Source of the DNA: Terrimonas ginsenosidimutans
GTDB lineage: Bacteria > Bacteroidota > Bacteroidia > Chitinophagales > Chitinophagaceae
DNA length: 50,258 nucleotides
Assembly: GCF_022012415.1 (NCBI RefSeq)
Contig: NZ_JAKLTR010000029.1
Location: 1 to 50,258, forward strand
Reading direction: 5' to 3'
The position numbers and the translations under genes are program-made. Positions 8,967 through 17,496 of the stretch are shown here, one piece after another. The first letter of the stretch is position 1. Every line of letters begins with the position of its first letter. The notes under the pieces were generated by a model that had not been told where the DNA came from, ran no database searches, and saw nothing but the letters and a program-made list of their open reading frames with translations.

Positions 8967-10383
8967 TTTTTTGTTTTAATTGATGATGAGCAATGATCCT
9001 TTCCAGGGTAAATACCGCAAAAACTGCGATCCATAACAAAAAGGAGAGGTCTGTTTTATTCAGGAAACCTGCATCAGCAGTAATGCCATTCTGTTTTTTA
9101 TCAACGTGACGGGGCATTGATTGCTCCAGAGATATCTGACGAAGGTCTTTACCAGTGTATGCCGGAGACGCCAGGACGATCGGGAGCAGCAGACGTGCAA
9201 GACTTTCATTCCAGACAATATCTGTCCATTGGGGATTAAAGCGGCTATTGAAATAGATGATATGTTTTCCCGCTATTGTTTCTTCACTCAGAATATTCCT
9301 TCCATTAGCAAGTTTCCATACAGCCAACCCTTTGGATCCTGCTGATGCATACTGATAGAACAGGTCCTGATCTTTACCGTCCAGAATGGAAGATCCGTTA
9401 TTTGCTGTGGACGATTTTTTTACTAGTGATGAATCGGTATGTTCATATCGGACAATGGTGCCTCCGGCTGCGAGTGTGTTCATGATCTTCTCACCGGGCT
9501 CCGAGTCCTGCAGCCAGAAAATAGCCTGCTTCGAAGCTGTGTCTCCGCTGTGATTAATCAAAATATTTCGACCTGTATAGGAAGCGATGGCGGAGAGCGC
9601 TGCACTGAGGTATTTTGCATCTGTGCTGTTAGCTCCTGCGTAGATGCTCACATTGATCGTCCGGGACTTATTGATTTGAGTCGATGAATTTGTAGCAACA
9701 TTTTCGAAGTAGCTCCCGGTACCAGAGCTGATCTTATTAAGGGCCATTGATTGTCCATCGGCATCTACATAGGTATCAACAGTTATTGTGTCGGCTTTTA
9801 ATGGCCGGTTGATGGAGATCCAATAAAGCTCAAGCTGAGCGGAAGGACGTTTTCCTGCAAAATGAGCGGCGGATAGATCAGAAATAATATAAACAGGAAA
9901 TTTGGGAGGAAGTGCTGCATCCAGATACCGGATATAAGACCAGTAATTTTGAACAGCAGGTTGATTTTGTTCATACTTCCCAGTATCACTTAATGTTAGT
10001 GTGTTGATCTGGGGGGAAAGATTGCGCAATTCAAATCCTTTTTTCAGGAGGGAATCAATAAGGTATTGTTGCTGTTGATATGCTGTTGCGAGTTCATGTT
10101 CGTTGATGATGATCCAACCAGCCTTGTTCTTTTGTTGCTGATTATTCCAGTAAGGTTGGGCAAGTAATGCAGCAACGAGAATGATCAGTAAACACCTCAA
10201 AAGGAGCAGTGGCCATTCCGTGATCCTGAAATTCCTGGATGTCGTTTTTGCATTTTCTGTGAGCAATGAAATGCTGCCCACCTTCAATGTTTGCCCCTTT
10301 CGTTTATTCCACAAGTGTATCAGCACCGGAATGATCACCGCTGCAGAAGCAAATAGGGCTATGGGGTTGAATAGTTGAAACAA
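8959..10383 (-). CDS. BatA N-terminal-domain membrane protein
   Basis: Residues 1-90 match the BatA/aerotolerance N-terminal domain: a first membrane helix with LFNPIALFASAAVIIPVLIH, the basic WNKRKG turn and a second helix (WPLLLLRCLLIILVAALLAQP). A long periplasmic region follows and a final membrane segment lies at about residues 447-463 (FLLWIAVFAVFTLERIIA). No MIDAS motif is evident, so it is not a full BatA. The start is TTG at 10381-10383; the ATG just upstream is in another frame, and the family normally begins just before the FLNP-like motif. It lies 28 bp after the DUF58 gene. It probably forms a membrane complex with DUF58 and MoxR proteins. Confidence 0.85.
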   Translation of the reverse strand: MFQLFNPIALFASAAVIIPVLIHLWNKRKGQTLKVGSISLLTENAKTTSRNFRITEWPLLLLRCLLIILVAALLAQPYWNNQQQKNKAGWIIINEHELATAYQQQQYLIDSLLKKGFELRNLSPQINTLTLSDTGKYEQNQPAVQNYWSYIRYLDAALPPKFPVYIISDLSAAHFAGKRPSAQLELYWISINRPLKADTITVDTYVDADGQSMALNKISSGTGSYFENVATNSSTQINKSRTINVSIYAGANSTDAKYLSAALSAIASYTGRNILINHSGDTASKQAIFWLQDSEPGEKIMNTLAAGGTIVRYEHTDSSLVKKSSTANNGSSILDGKDQDLFYQYASAGSKGLAVWKLANGRNILSEETIAGKHIIYFNSRFNPQWTDIVWNESLARLLLPIVLASPAYTGKDLRQISLEQSMPRHVDKKQNGITADAGFLNKTDLSFLLWIAVFAVFTLERIIAHHQLKQKNG

Positions 10384-10411
10384 GCTTACTGATCATTTTG
10401 CAGAAAGGTTG

Positions 10412-11290
10412 TTAATATCCTTTACTGCGCTTATATAAAAAATCCCGCAAGGCTTCGTCTATGGGTTGATCCATAATCAGGAGCCGGTGATAAATACGTT
10501 TTGACAATAATTCATGCCGGATGCTTTCCAGGTGTTTCGCCAGCGCATCTTTGTATGTTTTCGGTGCGCCGGCTTTTATATCTATGGTAGCTCCGGTTTC
10601 AAGGTCTTCCAGTGTTGTATATCCTTTATAATCCAGCGTCATTTCATTTTTCCCCATGATCTGCAGTACGATGATCTCGTGACGTAATGCATTGAGCAGA
10701 TCAAGCAGTTTATACATTTCATCTTTCTCCTGGTACATATCCGTGATGAATACCAGTAGTTCCTTTTTTCTTCCGCCTGAGTAAATGTCTTTATAGTGAA
10801 CAGGGTGAGTGAACTTTCCTTTTGGACCGGCCTGTTCAAGTTCATGGCATAACCTGTTCAGGTTTTGAAAACCCTGTCTCGCTGCAAGCGAGAAGATGCC
10901 GCCTTCTTTTAGTGTGTACAGGCCGACTGAATCACCTTGCATATTTGCCAGGTAAGCGAGACTGGCCGCGAGATACCTGGCATACTCCATTTTGGAATAG
11001 TTGCCATCACGGTGATCCATCGACGCGCTTGTGTCAACCAGTAACCGCAGGCTGATATTCGTTTCCGTTTCAGATTCACGGATATAATACCGGTCGCTGC
11101 GAGCAAACATCTTCCAATCCAGCCAGCGAAGATCATCACCCGGCATATAGGTCCTGTACTGGCTGAACTCCATACCCGTTCCTTTTGCAGCGCTTTTATT
11201 GGCGCCACTCATAAAACCGTCGATCGTTGTTTTCGCCGCGAGCGGAAGGTTTTTGATGGAAGTGAGTATGTAGGATTCCAGCAGGGACAT
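10412..11290 (-). CDS. DUF58 domain protein with VWA-like fold
   Basis: The 292-residue protein has the DUF58 signature YMPGDDLRWLDWKMFAR at about residues 48-64 and a MIDAS-type DTSAS motif (Asp86, Ser88, Ser90), so it is a soluble VWA-like metal-binding protein. DUF58 proteins are encoded next to MoxR ATPases, and the pair is thought to act as a chaperone for assembly or activation of envelope or metal-containing complexes. The moxR stop is 114 bp upstream of the start ATG (11288-11290), and the BatA-like gene follows. Confidence 0.93.
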   Translation of the reverse strand: MSLLESYILTSIKNLPLAAKTTIDGFMSGANKSAAKGTGMEFSQYRTYMPGDDLRWLDWKMFARSDRYYIRESETETNISLRLLVDTSASMDHRDGNYSKMEYARYLAASLAYLANMQGDSVGLYTLKEGGIFSLAARQGFQNLNRLCHELEQAGPKGKFTHPVHYKDIYSGGRKKELLVFITDMYQEKDEMYKLLDLLNALRHEIIVLQIMGKNEMTLDYKGYTTLEDLETGATIDIKAGAPKTYKDALAKHLESIRHELLSKRIYHRLLIMDQPIDEALRDFLYKRSKGY

Positions 11291-11404
11291 GAGTAAGATG
11301 GGAAATTTTAAGTTTAAAGGGTTAGCTCAATAGTTTGGTAGCAATTGTGTCCGGGTTAAACGATCGAACTTCGCAACAGTCAAGCGATCAAACCATTAAA
11401 TTTC

Positions 11405-12400
11405 TCAAAGCGTTTTTGGCCTTCCGATCACTTTGATCAGCTCTTCCGTTACTTTATCAGAACTGATATTGTCTGCTTCCGCTTTAAAGTTCATTAACAC
11501 GCGATGACGGAGAACGGGGTATGCCATTGTTTGAATATCGTCCATGGTGACTGCATAGCGGCTGTGCAATAGTGCACGGGCTTTCGCTGTCAGGATCAGT
11601 GCCTGACCGGCACGTGGTCCGGCGCCCCATCTCACCCATTCTTTGACATAGCTGATGTCCGTGGTGTCAGGACGGGTAGCGCGGATCAATTTACCTGCAT
11701 AGGCTGTCAGGTCATCATTGATCGTTACTTCTCTGACGAGTGATTGCAGCTGTCTGATCTCTGCACCATTCACTATTGCATTGACAGTGGTTTTTCTGGT
11801 GCCGGTTGTATTGGCAAGGATCTGTAATTCTTCCTGTTCTGTAGGATATCCAATCTTAACGTATAACAAAAAACGGTCGAGCTGAGCTTCAGGCAGGGGA
11901 TAGGTGCCTGCCTGTTCGATCGGGTTTTGCGTAGCAAGAATAAAAAATGGCCTGTCCAGCTGGTATGTCTTACCTGCGTAGGTAACTTCAAACTCCTGCA
12001 TTGCTTCGAGTAATGCAGATTGTGTTTTTGGAGGAGTCCGGTTGATCTCATCTGCCAACAATATGTTAGCGAAGATAGGGCCGCGGGTGAAGGTGAATAC
12101 CCGTTTACCTGTAGAGGCATCATCCTCCAGGATCTCTGTGCCGATGATGTCTGTTGGCATCAGATCAGGGGTGAACTGGATGCGCCGGAAGGGAAGATGC
12201 AGGGCTTGCGCAAGTGTGCGTACCATCAGGGTTTTTGCAAGTCCGGGAACACCTTCGAGCAAACAATGCCCGCCGGCAAGAAGTGCGACAAGTATTTCTT
12301 CCAGCACGATGTCTTGCCCTACAATCACTTTTTGTATCTCACGCTTTAATGAAGATACTTTTTGCAATAAACCTTCAACCGTTGATTCTGTCAGTTCCAA
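11405..12400 (-). CDS. MoxR-family AAA+ ATPase
   Basis: The 331-residue AAA+ protein has Walker A GVPGLAKT (residues 50-57), Walker B with ILLADEINR near residues 113-121, sensor 1 in LATQNP, and the MoxR C-terminal lid domain (YVKEWVRWGAGPRAGQAL region). It heads the minus-strand cluster. MoxR ATPases work with VWA/DUF58 proteins as ATP-driven chaperones, so the DUF58 product is the probable partner. Length and motif order are normal for the family. The upstream 376 bp separate it from a divergent DUF4159 gene. Confidence 0.95.
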   Translation of the reverse strand: MELTESTVEGLLQKVSSLKREIQKVIVGQDIVLEEILVALLAGGHCLLEGVPGLAKTLMVRTLAQALHLPFRRIQFTPDLMPTDIIGTEILEDDASTGKRVFTFTRGPIFANILLADEINRTPPKTQSALLEAMQEFEVTYAGKTYQLDRPFFILATQNPIEQAGTYPLPEAQLDRFLLYVKIGYPTEQEELQILANTTGTRKTTVNAIVNGAEIRQLQSLVREVTINDDLTAYAGKLIRATRPDTTDISYVKEWVRWGAGPRAGQALILTAKARALLHSRYAVTMDDIQTMAYPVLRHRVLMNFKAEADNISSDKVTEELIKVIGRPKTL

Positions 12401-12776
12401 AGCAGTTTGTTTTTAAAAAATAAAACAGGGGTTATGCCGGCAATATTCCAACAAGTGTAAAAGTTTCAGAAGTTGAGGTCCGGCTTCGCTCCAGGATAAT
12501 TATACTAATATCCTAAACGACTAAACTATTAAACAATAGAACTATTAAACTTGTAAACTGTCCTCCCGGCTGCTAACGAAATCAGATTAAATTCCGTCGG
12601 GTTGGAAGTTCGATCATTTTGACGTTATTCAGGATGATTTCTTTTGCGATCTGATTAAAATTTGGTGTTTTTTTGCGATAAAACATCACATGTTGAAAAA
12701 AGTGAAACTCATGTGGTGAAATTCATGTTCGATAGCGAATGATGCAGTATCTTAGGCGATCAGGGTACGGAAGGTT
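12401..12776. other. Divergent intergenic region between moxR and DUF4159 gene
   Basis: This 376 bp space must hold the promoters of moxR and of the DUF4159 gene, but I find no clear TAnnTTTG element on either strand. It contains a degenerate AT-rich repeat (CTAAACTATTAAAC at 12521-12534 and ACTATTAAAC at 12541-12550). Related AAAC/TTAAA fragments occur in the DUF58-moxR gap near 11309-11400. No gene or RNA is recognisable. Confidence 0.5.
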
Positions 12777-13403
12777 ATGATTAAAAGCAGACGTTTTACT
12801 TTCTCCAGAATACGATATCACTCCGGTGATTGGGATACGGATCAGCGTATGCCAACAAATCTATTGAACTCACTCGTGGAGTATACTACCATTCCTGTAA
12901 ATCAGCAGGAGCGTATCGTGGATCTCGACAGTGAAGAATTATTCAGTTCACCATTTTCCTATCTCAGTGGTCACAAGCTGGTTCAGTTCAGCGCGAAAGA
13001 GAATGCTTATTTCAAAAAGTATATCCAGAATGGAGGCTTTGTGTTCGTGGATGATTGCAATCATGATATAGATGGACTGTTTGCAAAATCTTTCGAAGCG
13101 CAAATGGCTGCTACATTTGGTCAGCAGGCGTTGAAAAAGATCCCGAATGATCACGAGCTGTATCGTTCTTTTTTTCAGTTTGAGAAAGGGCCGCCTCCTA
13201 CATCATTTGAATTGAATGGATGGGGTGATGATCTGATCCATGACTACTTAAAAGCCATTGAGATCAATGGCCGGATCGCTGTGCTGTATAGCAATAAGGA
13301 TTACGGCTGTGAGTGGGACTACGACTTCCGCAACAAGCGTTTTATGGCGGAGGATAACACGAAGTTTGGGATGAATATTATTATGTATGCGATGAAAGCG
13401 TGA
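12777..13403 (+). CDS. DUF4159 domain protein
   Basis: The 208-residue protein matches the short, single-domain DUF4159 form of Bacteroidota. The N-terminal FTFSRIRYHSGDWDTDQRMP segment, the GGFVFVDDCNHDIDGLFAKS core near residues 82-101, and the C-terminal CEWDYDFRNKRFMAEDNTKFG block are characteristic. The fold is thought to be related to class I amidotransferases, without an evident catalytic triad. There is no signal peptide. In many genomes this family sits with MoxR, DUF58, BatA and DUF4175 genes, as here, although it is on the opposite strand, diverging from moxR. The function is unknown. Confidence 0.88.
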   Translation: MIKSRRFTFSRIRYHSGDWDTDQRMPTNLLNSLVEYTTIPVNQQERIVDLDSEELFSSPFSYLSGHKLVQFSAKENAYFKKYIQNGGFVFVDDCNHDIDGLFAKSFEAQMAATFGQQALKKIPNDHELYRSFFQFEKGPPPTSFELNGWGDDLIHDYLKAIEINGRIAVLYSNKDYGCEWDYDFRNKRFMAEDNTKFGMNIIMYAMKA

Positions 13404-13460
13404 ATCGTTGATCGTTGACCGGAATTCAAGCGAGGTGGAATAAATTGGATCTTCGTGTAC

Positions 13461-13513
13461 AAATTAAAGCGTGGGGCTATCGTTGATAAACGATAGCCCC
13501 ACGCTTTTAATTT
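13461..13513. terminator. Strong bidirectional hairpin terminator
   Basis: The arm 13461-13484 (AAATTAAAGCGTGGGGCTAT followed by CGTT) pairs with 13489-13513 around a GATA loop, with only one bulged base. A/T-rich flanks give a U-run on both strands. It lies between the convergent DUF4159 and desaturase genes and probably terminates both. Confidence 0.88.
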
Positions 13514-13518
13514 GTGTC

Positions 13519-13623
13519 GGTCAACGGTCAACGGTCAACGGTCAACGGTCAACGGTCAACGGTCAACGGTCAACGGTCAACGGTCAACGGTCAACGGTCA
13601 ACGGTCAACGGTCAACGGTCAAC
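13519..13623. repeat. Heptanucleotide tandem repeat, 15 exact copies of GGTCAAC
   Basis: The 105 bp run consists of exactly 15 copies of GGTCAAC with no mismatch. It begins 5 bp after the terminator hairpin and ends 5 bp beyond the desaturase stop codon. One inverted copy (GTTGACC) is at 13414-13420. Perfect short repeats are prone to slippage, so copy number is expected to vary between strains. Confidence 0.97.
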
Positions 13624-13628
13624 GGATC

Positions 13629-14654
13629 TCAGCTCAATTCTTCCGGCGCAGCCATATCCGCAGGCATGTGTGGTGCTTTGGCGGAACGTTTGCCACGTTT
13701 TTCACGCGCGGTGCGTGAGTAAACGGAGAGGCTTCCGTCAAACAGGAAGCGAAAGAGCAGACCCGTGTATGATGTGTGAAATCCTAATGTTGTATAATAG
13801 CTGCCAGCGATCTGTTTTACTTTTGGCAGTTTGTTCCAGGGAACGGAAGGGAAATCATGGTGCTCGTTGTGATAACCCACGTTGAGGTTGGTGACGTTCA
13901 ACGGGCCGTAATAACTTTTCGTTTCCTGTTCGCCGTGAGTAAGGAAATGCTCCTGGATCCATCTTGCACCAAGTGGGTGAAGACCTACCGAGAAGAAAAA
14001 ACTGGCAAGCAGGAATACTGCAGCTTTTGCTCCAAGAAAATAAATGATCGCAAACATGAATGCGGCTTGAACCAGCCAGTTGATCAACGTCCATGTGTCA
14101 AACAACTTGATCTCCTTCAGGCGCATGGGACGCAGCATCTGGAAGATCGGATAGAATAACAACCACACCGCTTTTCCGACAGGGGCATTATTGATCAACT
14201 TCGCTTCCCACCGGAATGGCATATCTGCATCGAGTTCTTCAACACCCTGGTATGCATGGTGCTTCATGTGATATTTTGCAAATGAAACGGAACTTGGAAA
14301 TACGTGCGGCAGATTGGCGATCATGCCAGCCCAGATGTTCGCGGTTTTGTTTTTAAAGATCAGGTTATGTGAAGCTTCGTGAATGCATACCCAGAGAGTG
14401 TGGCAAAAGAAAGCTCCTACGAAATAAGCAAGTACGATCGTCCAGATCCAGGACAGATCCCATCCAAGGGGAGAGACTCCGAAGGCAAGAGCGACCAGTA
14501 TTCCAACAGCAACCAGGATTACCAGGAAGGTATAAGGGTTACGCCCGATCAGTTGTCTGATCTCCGGGTGCTTGGTAATGATCTCTTTCGTTCGGGCCTT
14601 GTGCGGCTCCACCTCATCCGACCAACGGAAGGACGAAAATTTTTTACGGCTCAT
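13629..14654 (-). CDS. Fatty acid/sphingolipid desaturase, dihydroceramide delta-4 desaturase (DEGS1) type
   Basis: The 341-residue membrane desaturase carries three histidine boxes: HEASH (92-96), HMKHH (129-133) and HNEHH (262-266), which bind the di-iron centre. The N-terminal segment (FRWSDEVEPHKARTKEII through KHPEIRQLIG) matches the Lipid_DES domain seen in eukaryotic sphingolipid delta-4 desaturases. The order of boxes, ANLP, SYYGPLN, NVGYHNEHHDFP and the late PYSR-like SVYSR motif all parallel human DEGS1 as I recall it. Membrane segments lie near residues 43-60, 70-90, 160-175 and 190-222. The expected reaction introduces a trans double bond into the sphingoid base of dihydroceramide; the actual substrate is inference, and an acyl-lipid desaturase is the alternative. 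It is a single gene next to the heptamer repeat, with its own 5' region. Confidence 0.88.
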   Translation of the reverse strand: MSRKKFSSFRWSDEVEPHKARTKEIITKHPEIRQLIGRNPYTFLVILVAVGILVALAFGVSPLGWDLSWIWTIVLAYFVGAFFCHTLWVCIHEASHNLIFKNKTANIWAGMIANLPHVFPSSVSFAKYHMKHHAYQGVEELDADMPFRWEAKLINNAPVGKAVWLLFYPIFQMLRPMRLKEIKLFDTWTLINWLVQAAFMFAIIYFLGAKAAVFLLASFFFSVGLHPLGARWIQEHFLTHGEQETKSYYGPLNVTNLNVGYHNEHHDFPSVPWNKLPKVKQIAGSYYTTLGFHTSYTGLLFRFLFDGSLSVYSRTAREKRGKRSAKAPHMPADMAAPEELS

Positions 14655-15209
14655 GTAGATTTTGCAGGGGTCTAAAGGTGTGAATATAGGTGATTCTTAG
14701 AGGTTTTTGGTGTTGGAAATGTAAAAAATGCCCAATGGGGGATAAAAAAAACAGAGAGGGAAGAACAAACGGCAAAAGCCCTCATTACACATGATTTTTT
14801 TATCACGGGCATTAAATTTTTCTATAATCCGTTAGCGATAATGAAAGACTGATCTGCCTTGATTTTAAGATCTGGTTGGGACCTGGGCTACTGAAAATCC
14901 ACCTGTTTAGGAGATCCCTAAGCCGGCGGGGTCAAAAGAGCTTGTCTGGACGCGTTAATTTTTATTGCCCGGCATTCGTGCAGGTGAAATTGTCATGAGG
15001 TGTCGATGATAGTTTTAAGTGTTGATATTCAATTAGATTGAATCAGCGTGACTGGGTAGAAGTATCGCAAAGAAAGCTAAGGGACCGCAAAGCACGCAAA
15101 GGAGGACCCGTCTTCGAGAATGAATTTTCTGTATACTCTGAGGTCCTGTGCTTCTTTTGCGATGCTTCTATGCCAGCAAAACCGGAAAATATCTTTTGTG
15201 TGGCCCGGT
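14655..15209. other. Intergenic region upstream of desaturase and downstream of PL6 gene
   Basis: This 555 bp space contains the desaturase promoter region on its left and an inverted-repeat element at 15058-15169 on its right. A loose pair AATGCCC (14727-14733) and GGGCATT (14806-14812) could pair, but no known RNA family is recognisable. I see no credible coding sequence. Confidence 0.5.
15058..15169. repeat. Imperfect inverted-repeat element (CGCAAAG type)
   Basis: The arm 15058-15086 (AGAAGTATCGCAAAGAAAGC, then TAAGGGACC) has an inverted counterpart at 15142-15169 that ends GATGCTTCT. The element lies 40 bp beyond the PL6 stop codon and could form a hairpin in that transcript. Its arms contain the repeated words CGCAAAG and GCACGCAAAGG that recur in Bacteroidota intergenic repeats. 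Confidence 0.7.
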
Positions 15210-17492
15210 TCAATTTGCTTTATCCCTGTTCTCCACAAATCCATTTTCTGCAACTTTTCCGGAGTCTTTAAAAGAATTCCCTTCCAGCAAGTGACGTGCG
15301 CGCACTATGTCTTTGTATCCTAAGACCACGCCCTGCGGGTTTGCATTTTTAAAAGTGTTCGAAATGACCTTTGTTTGCTGAACACCGGTGAGTGAGATCA
15401 GCGGCTGCGAACCTGGTGTTTTACAGGCCTCAATTGTGTTGTTTTCAAATATGAGTTTCGGCCCCATCGTGCTTTCATCGTTGCCTCCACGGTAAACATT
15501 CAGCAATACGCCATTGATGTTTTTTAATTGGTTCTGCCCGATCAAGATCTTCTCGGCATTGTAATAGCCTTTATCATCTTTCTCTTCTGCCATTACGATG
15601 ATATCTGCATTATTATCGGAGAAGCTGTTGCCCGCGAAGATCACACTATCCGCAACAGTTGATTTATGACTGAAGAAAATGCTTTCGCAACCACGCATCC
15701 TGTCAAATCCCTGAACGCCGGATGCCCGCATTTCTATGTTATAGTGGTTTGAAGGGCCGCTTGTATCACTGCAGATAAAACTTTTTGCTTTTACATTACT
15801 ACCTTCTGCCATGAGATTGTATAGCAGTAAATGGCCGCCACCATTTACCATGAAAACAGCGGGAATAGCCGGTGTTGAAAAACGGATCGTTGCTTTATTG
15901 CCATCGAATGTTACATGACTCTGGATCGTAAAAGGTCGATCCAGCATATATTCTTTTCCAGTGAGCTTTATTATTATCGGTTCCTTCCTTCCGATAGCAG
16001 CGTATACTTCTTCGGCAGAACTGCATTCTGCTACAGGTACTTGCATTCCTGTCCATCTGCCCTTTGCTGAGGCTCTCAGCCAGACCGGTCCGCTGGCCGT
16101 CACTGCATTTTGATACACCGACTGCAGCGTTCCTTTATTGCCAAATCCTACAGCCGCGGGAAGCTTATGACCTAAACGGTTGAGGGCCACTTTTTGAATT
16201 GAATCGGGCACAGCTGCACTTTTTTTGCTGATCTGTGCTGGTAATGGAGCTATATTATTGCTTGCAGCCTGAATGGCTGCTTTTACGAAACCTGCCGGCA
16301 GTGCCTGTGCAATAGCGCTGCTTGCAGTATTCGAACTGAAGGCGAAACCACTCATGTTATCGGACACACGATAGATGTTTGTGTCTTTTGTATTATAGAA
16401 AATATTGTTCGCGAAATAAACATTATCTGGCGGAAGGGTACGTTCTGCATCGCTGCCCTCACAAAAACTGGCGGCACTGCAATTGTAAAATGTATTGTTA
16501 GCGATCACAGCATCAGTCACCTGAACATATCGGTGCGCGGGGGAATTTGGTATTCCATTCATTACAGAAAGGGGCGAGCGGAAGTCTACACCTCGACAGG
16601 CAAAAAAGAAGTTGTTCACTACCCATTGTCCTTTGTTGATGACGCGAACGCCCCCAGTTCCATCTTTATAGTTGCCAAGGAAGATATTATTTTCAACGGT
16701 ATTATTGTCGCCGTGACGAAGTACTACGCCGCCCTGGCATTCCCGGAATAAGTTATTCTTCACGATATTTCCACCGGACTTGATCGACACGATCTCCGTT
16801 TCTCCATCACACTCTTTAAAATAATTGTCAGTGATGTTTGTGAATGAATTGAATTGGCAATGTTGCGACACACCTACACGGATGATCTCTCCAGAATTAG
16901 ATGCCAGCGGAGGACGGCCGTCGAAGAGGTTATTATCGATGGAGTGATGGTTCTCGCGGCTTCGTTCATCGTCCAGAATCACGGCGATCAGTACGCCCAT
17001 GTTTTTCTTGTTTCTGAAATAAGAGTGATCCAACCTGTTGTTTTTACCATAAAATGAGATCCAGTAATTCTCATTCATGCGCTTCACATTATTGAATTCA
17101 TTGATGGAGCATTCAGTGACGCGGCAATTATTTGCCAGCTGATCTTTGTTCAGCCTGAATTCAATTACAGCATTTGTTCCGGCAAATCCATTTAGAAATT
17201 GCAATCCTTTTATGATCAGGTATTGTCCTCCTATTTTAAGATTGGAATGCCCGGTGATCAATACCTGGCCCGGGGTCTGTGCTATGAAAGTGATAGGTTT
17301 TTCCTTGGTGCCTTTGCTTCCCAGTCTGAGCATGGCGTCTTTCCATTCTCCATTTGCAAGAATGATCACATCACCTGGTTTTGCATTTTTATCAGCCTGA
17401 TGAAGTTCAGTTACATTTTTCACAGTGATGGTACCGGCAAACAGCGAAAGGCCCATCAATAAAGCTGGGGTGAGTAGGAGCAATCGTTTCAT
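15210..17492 (-). CDS. PL6 family alginate lyase, two-domain beta-helix
   Basis: The 760-residue protein has a Sec signal peptide (first ~20 residues) and belongs to polysaccharide lyase family 6, whose members cleave alginate or dermatan sulfate by beta-elimination. The catalytic pair is Lys238 (IVSIKSGG) and Arg259 (GVVLRHGD), with the same 21-residue spacing as Lys220/Arg241 of AlyGC and Lys250/Arg271 of chondroitinase B. Its length fits a two-domain enzyme with two parallel beta-helices. Neighbouring PL17, KdgF and SDR genes point to alginate, probably poly- or oligo-guluronate. It starts 4 nt after the lacI stop and is co-transcribed with it. There is no lipobox, so it is probably periplasmic. 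Confidence 0.93.
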   Translation of the reverse strand: MKRLLLLTPALLMGLSLFAGTITVKNVTELHQADKNAKPGDVIILANGEWKDAMLRLGSKGTKEKPITFIAQTPGQVLITGHSNLKIGGQYLIIKGLQFLNGFAGTNAVIEFRLNKDQLANNCRVTECSINEFNNVKRMNENYWISFYGKNNRLDHSYFRNKKNMGVLIAVILDDERSRENHHSIDNNLFDGRPPLASNSGEIIRVGVSQHCQFNSFTNITDNYFKECDGETEIVSIKSGGNIVKNNLFRECQGGVVLRHGDNNTVENNIFLGNYKDGTGGVRVINKGQWVVNNFFFACRGVDFRSPLSVMNGIPNSPAHRYVQVTDAVIANNTFYNCSAASFCEGSDAERTLPPDNVYFANNIFYNTKDTNIYRVSDNMSGFAFSSNTASSAIAQALPAGFVKAAIQAASNNIAPLPAQISKKSAAVPDSIQKVALNRLGHKLPAAVGFGNKGTLQSVYQNAVTASGPVWLRASAKGRWTGMQVPVAECSSAEEVYAAIGRKEPIIIKLTGKEYMLDRPFTIQSHVTFDGNKATIRFSTPAIPAVFMVNGGGHLLLYNLMAEGSNVKAKSFICSDTSGPSNHYNIEMRASGVQGFDRMRGCESIFFSHKSTVADSVIFAGNSFSDNNADIIVMAEEKDDKGYYNAEKILIGQNQLKNINGVLLNVYRGGNDESTMGPKLIFENNTIEACKTPGSQPLISLTGVQQTKVISNTFKNANPQGVVLGYKDIVRARHLLEGNSFKDSGKVAENGFVENRDKAN

Positions 17493-17496
17493 AAGT

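Noticed and set aside
1-13403. A RiPP precursor peptide near TldD/TldE
   Set aside because: I looked for short ORFs with leader-core layout near the tld genes and found only antisense shadows.
13519-13623. CRISPR array
   Set aside because: The units are 7 bp and contiguous with no spacers, and no cas genes are present.
13471-13885. Plus-strand ORFs that encode a VNGQRST repeat in three frames
   Set aside because: A 7 nt unit translates to the same 7-residue repeat in all three frames, so these are consequences of the heptamer array, and they overlap the desaturase gene on the other strand.
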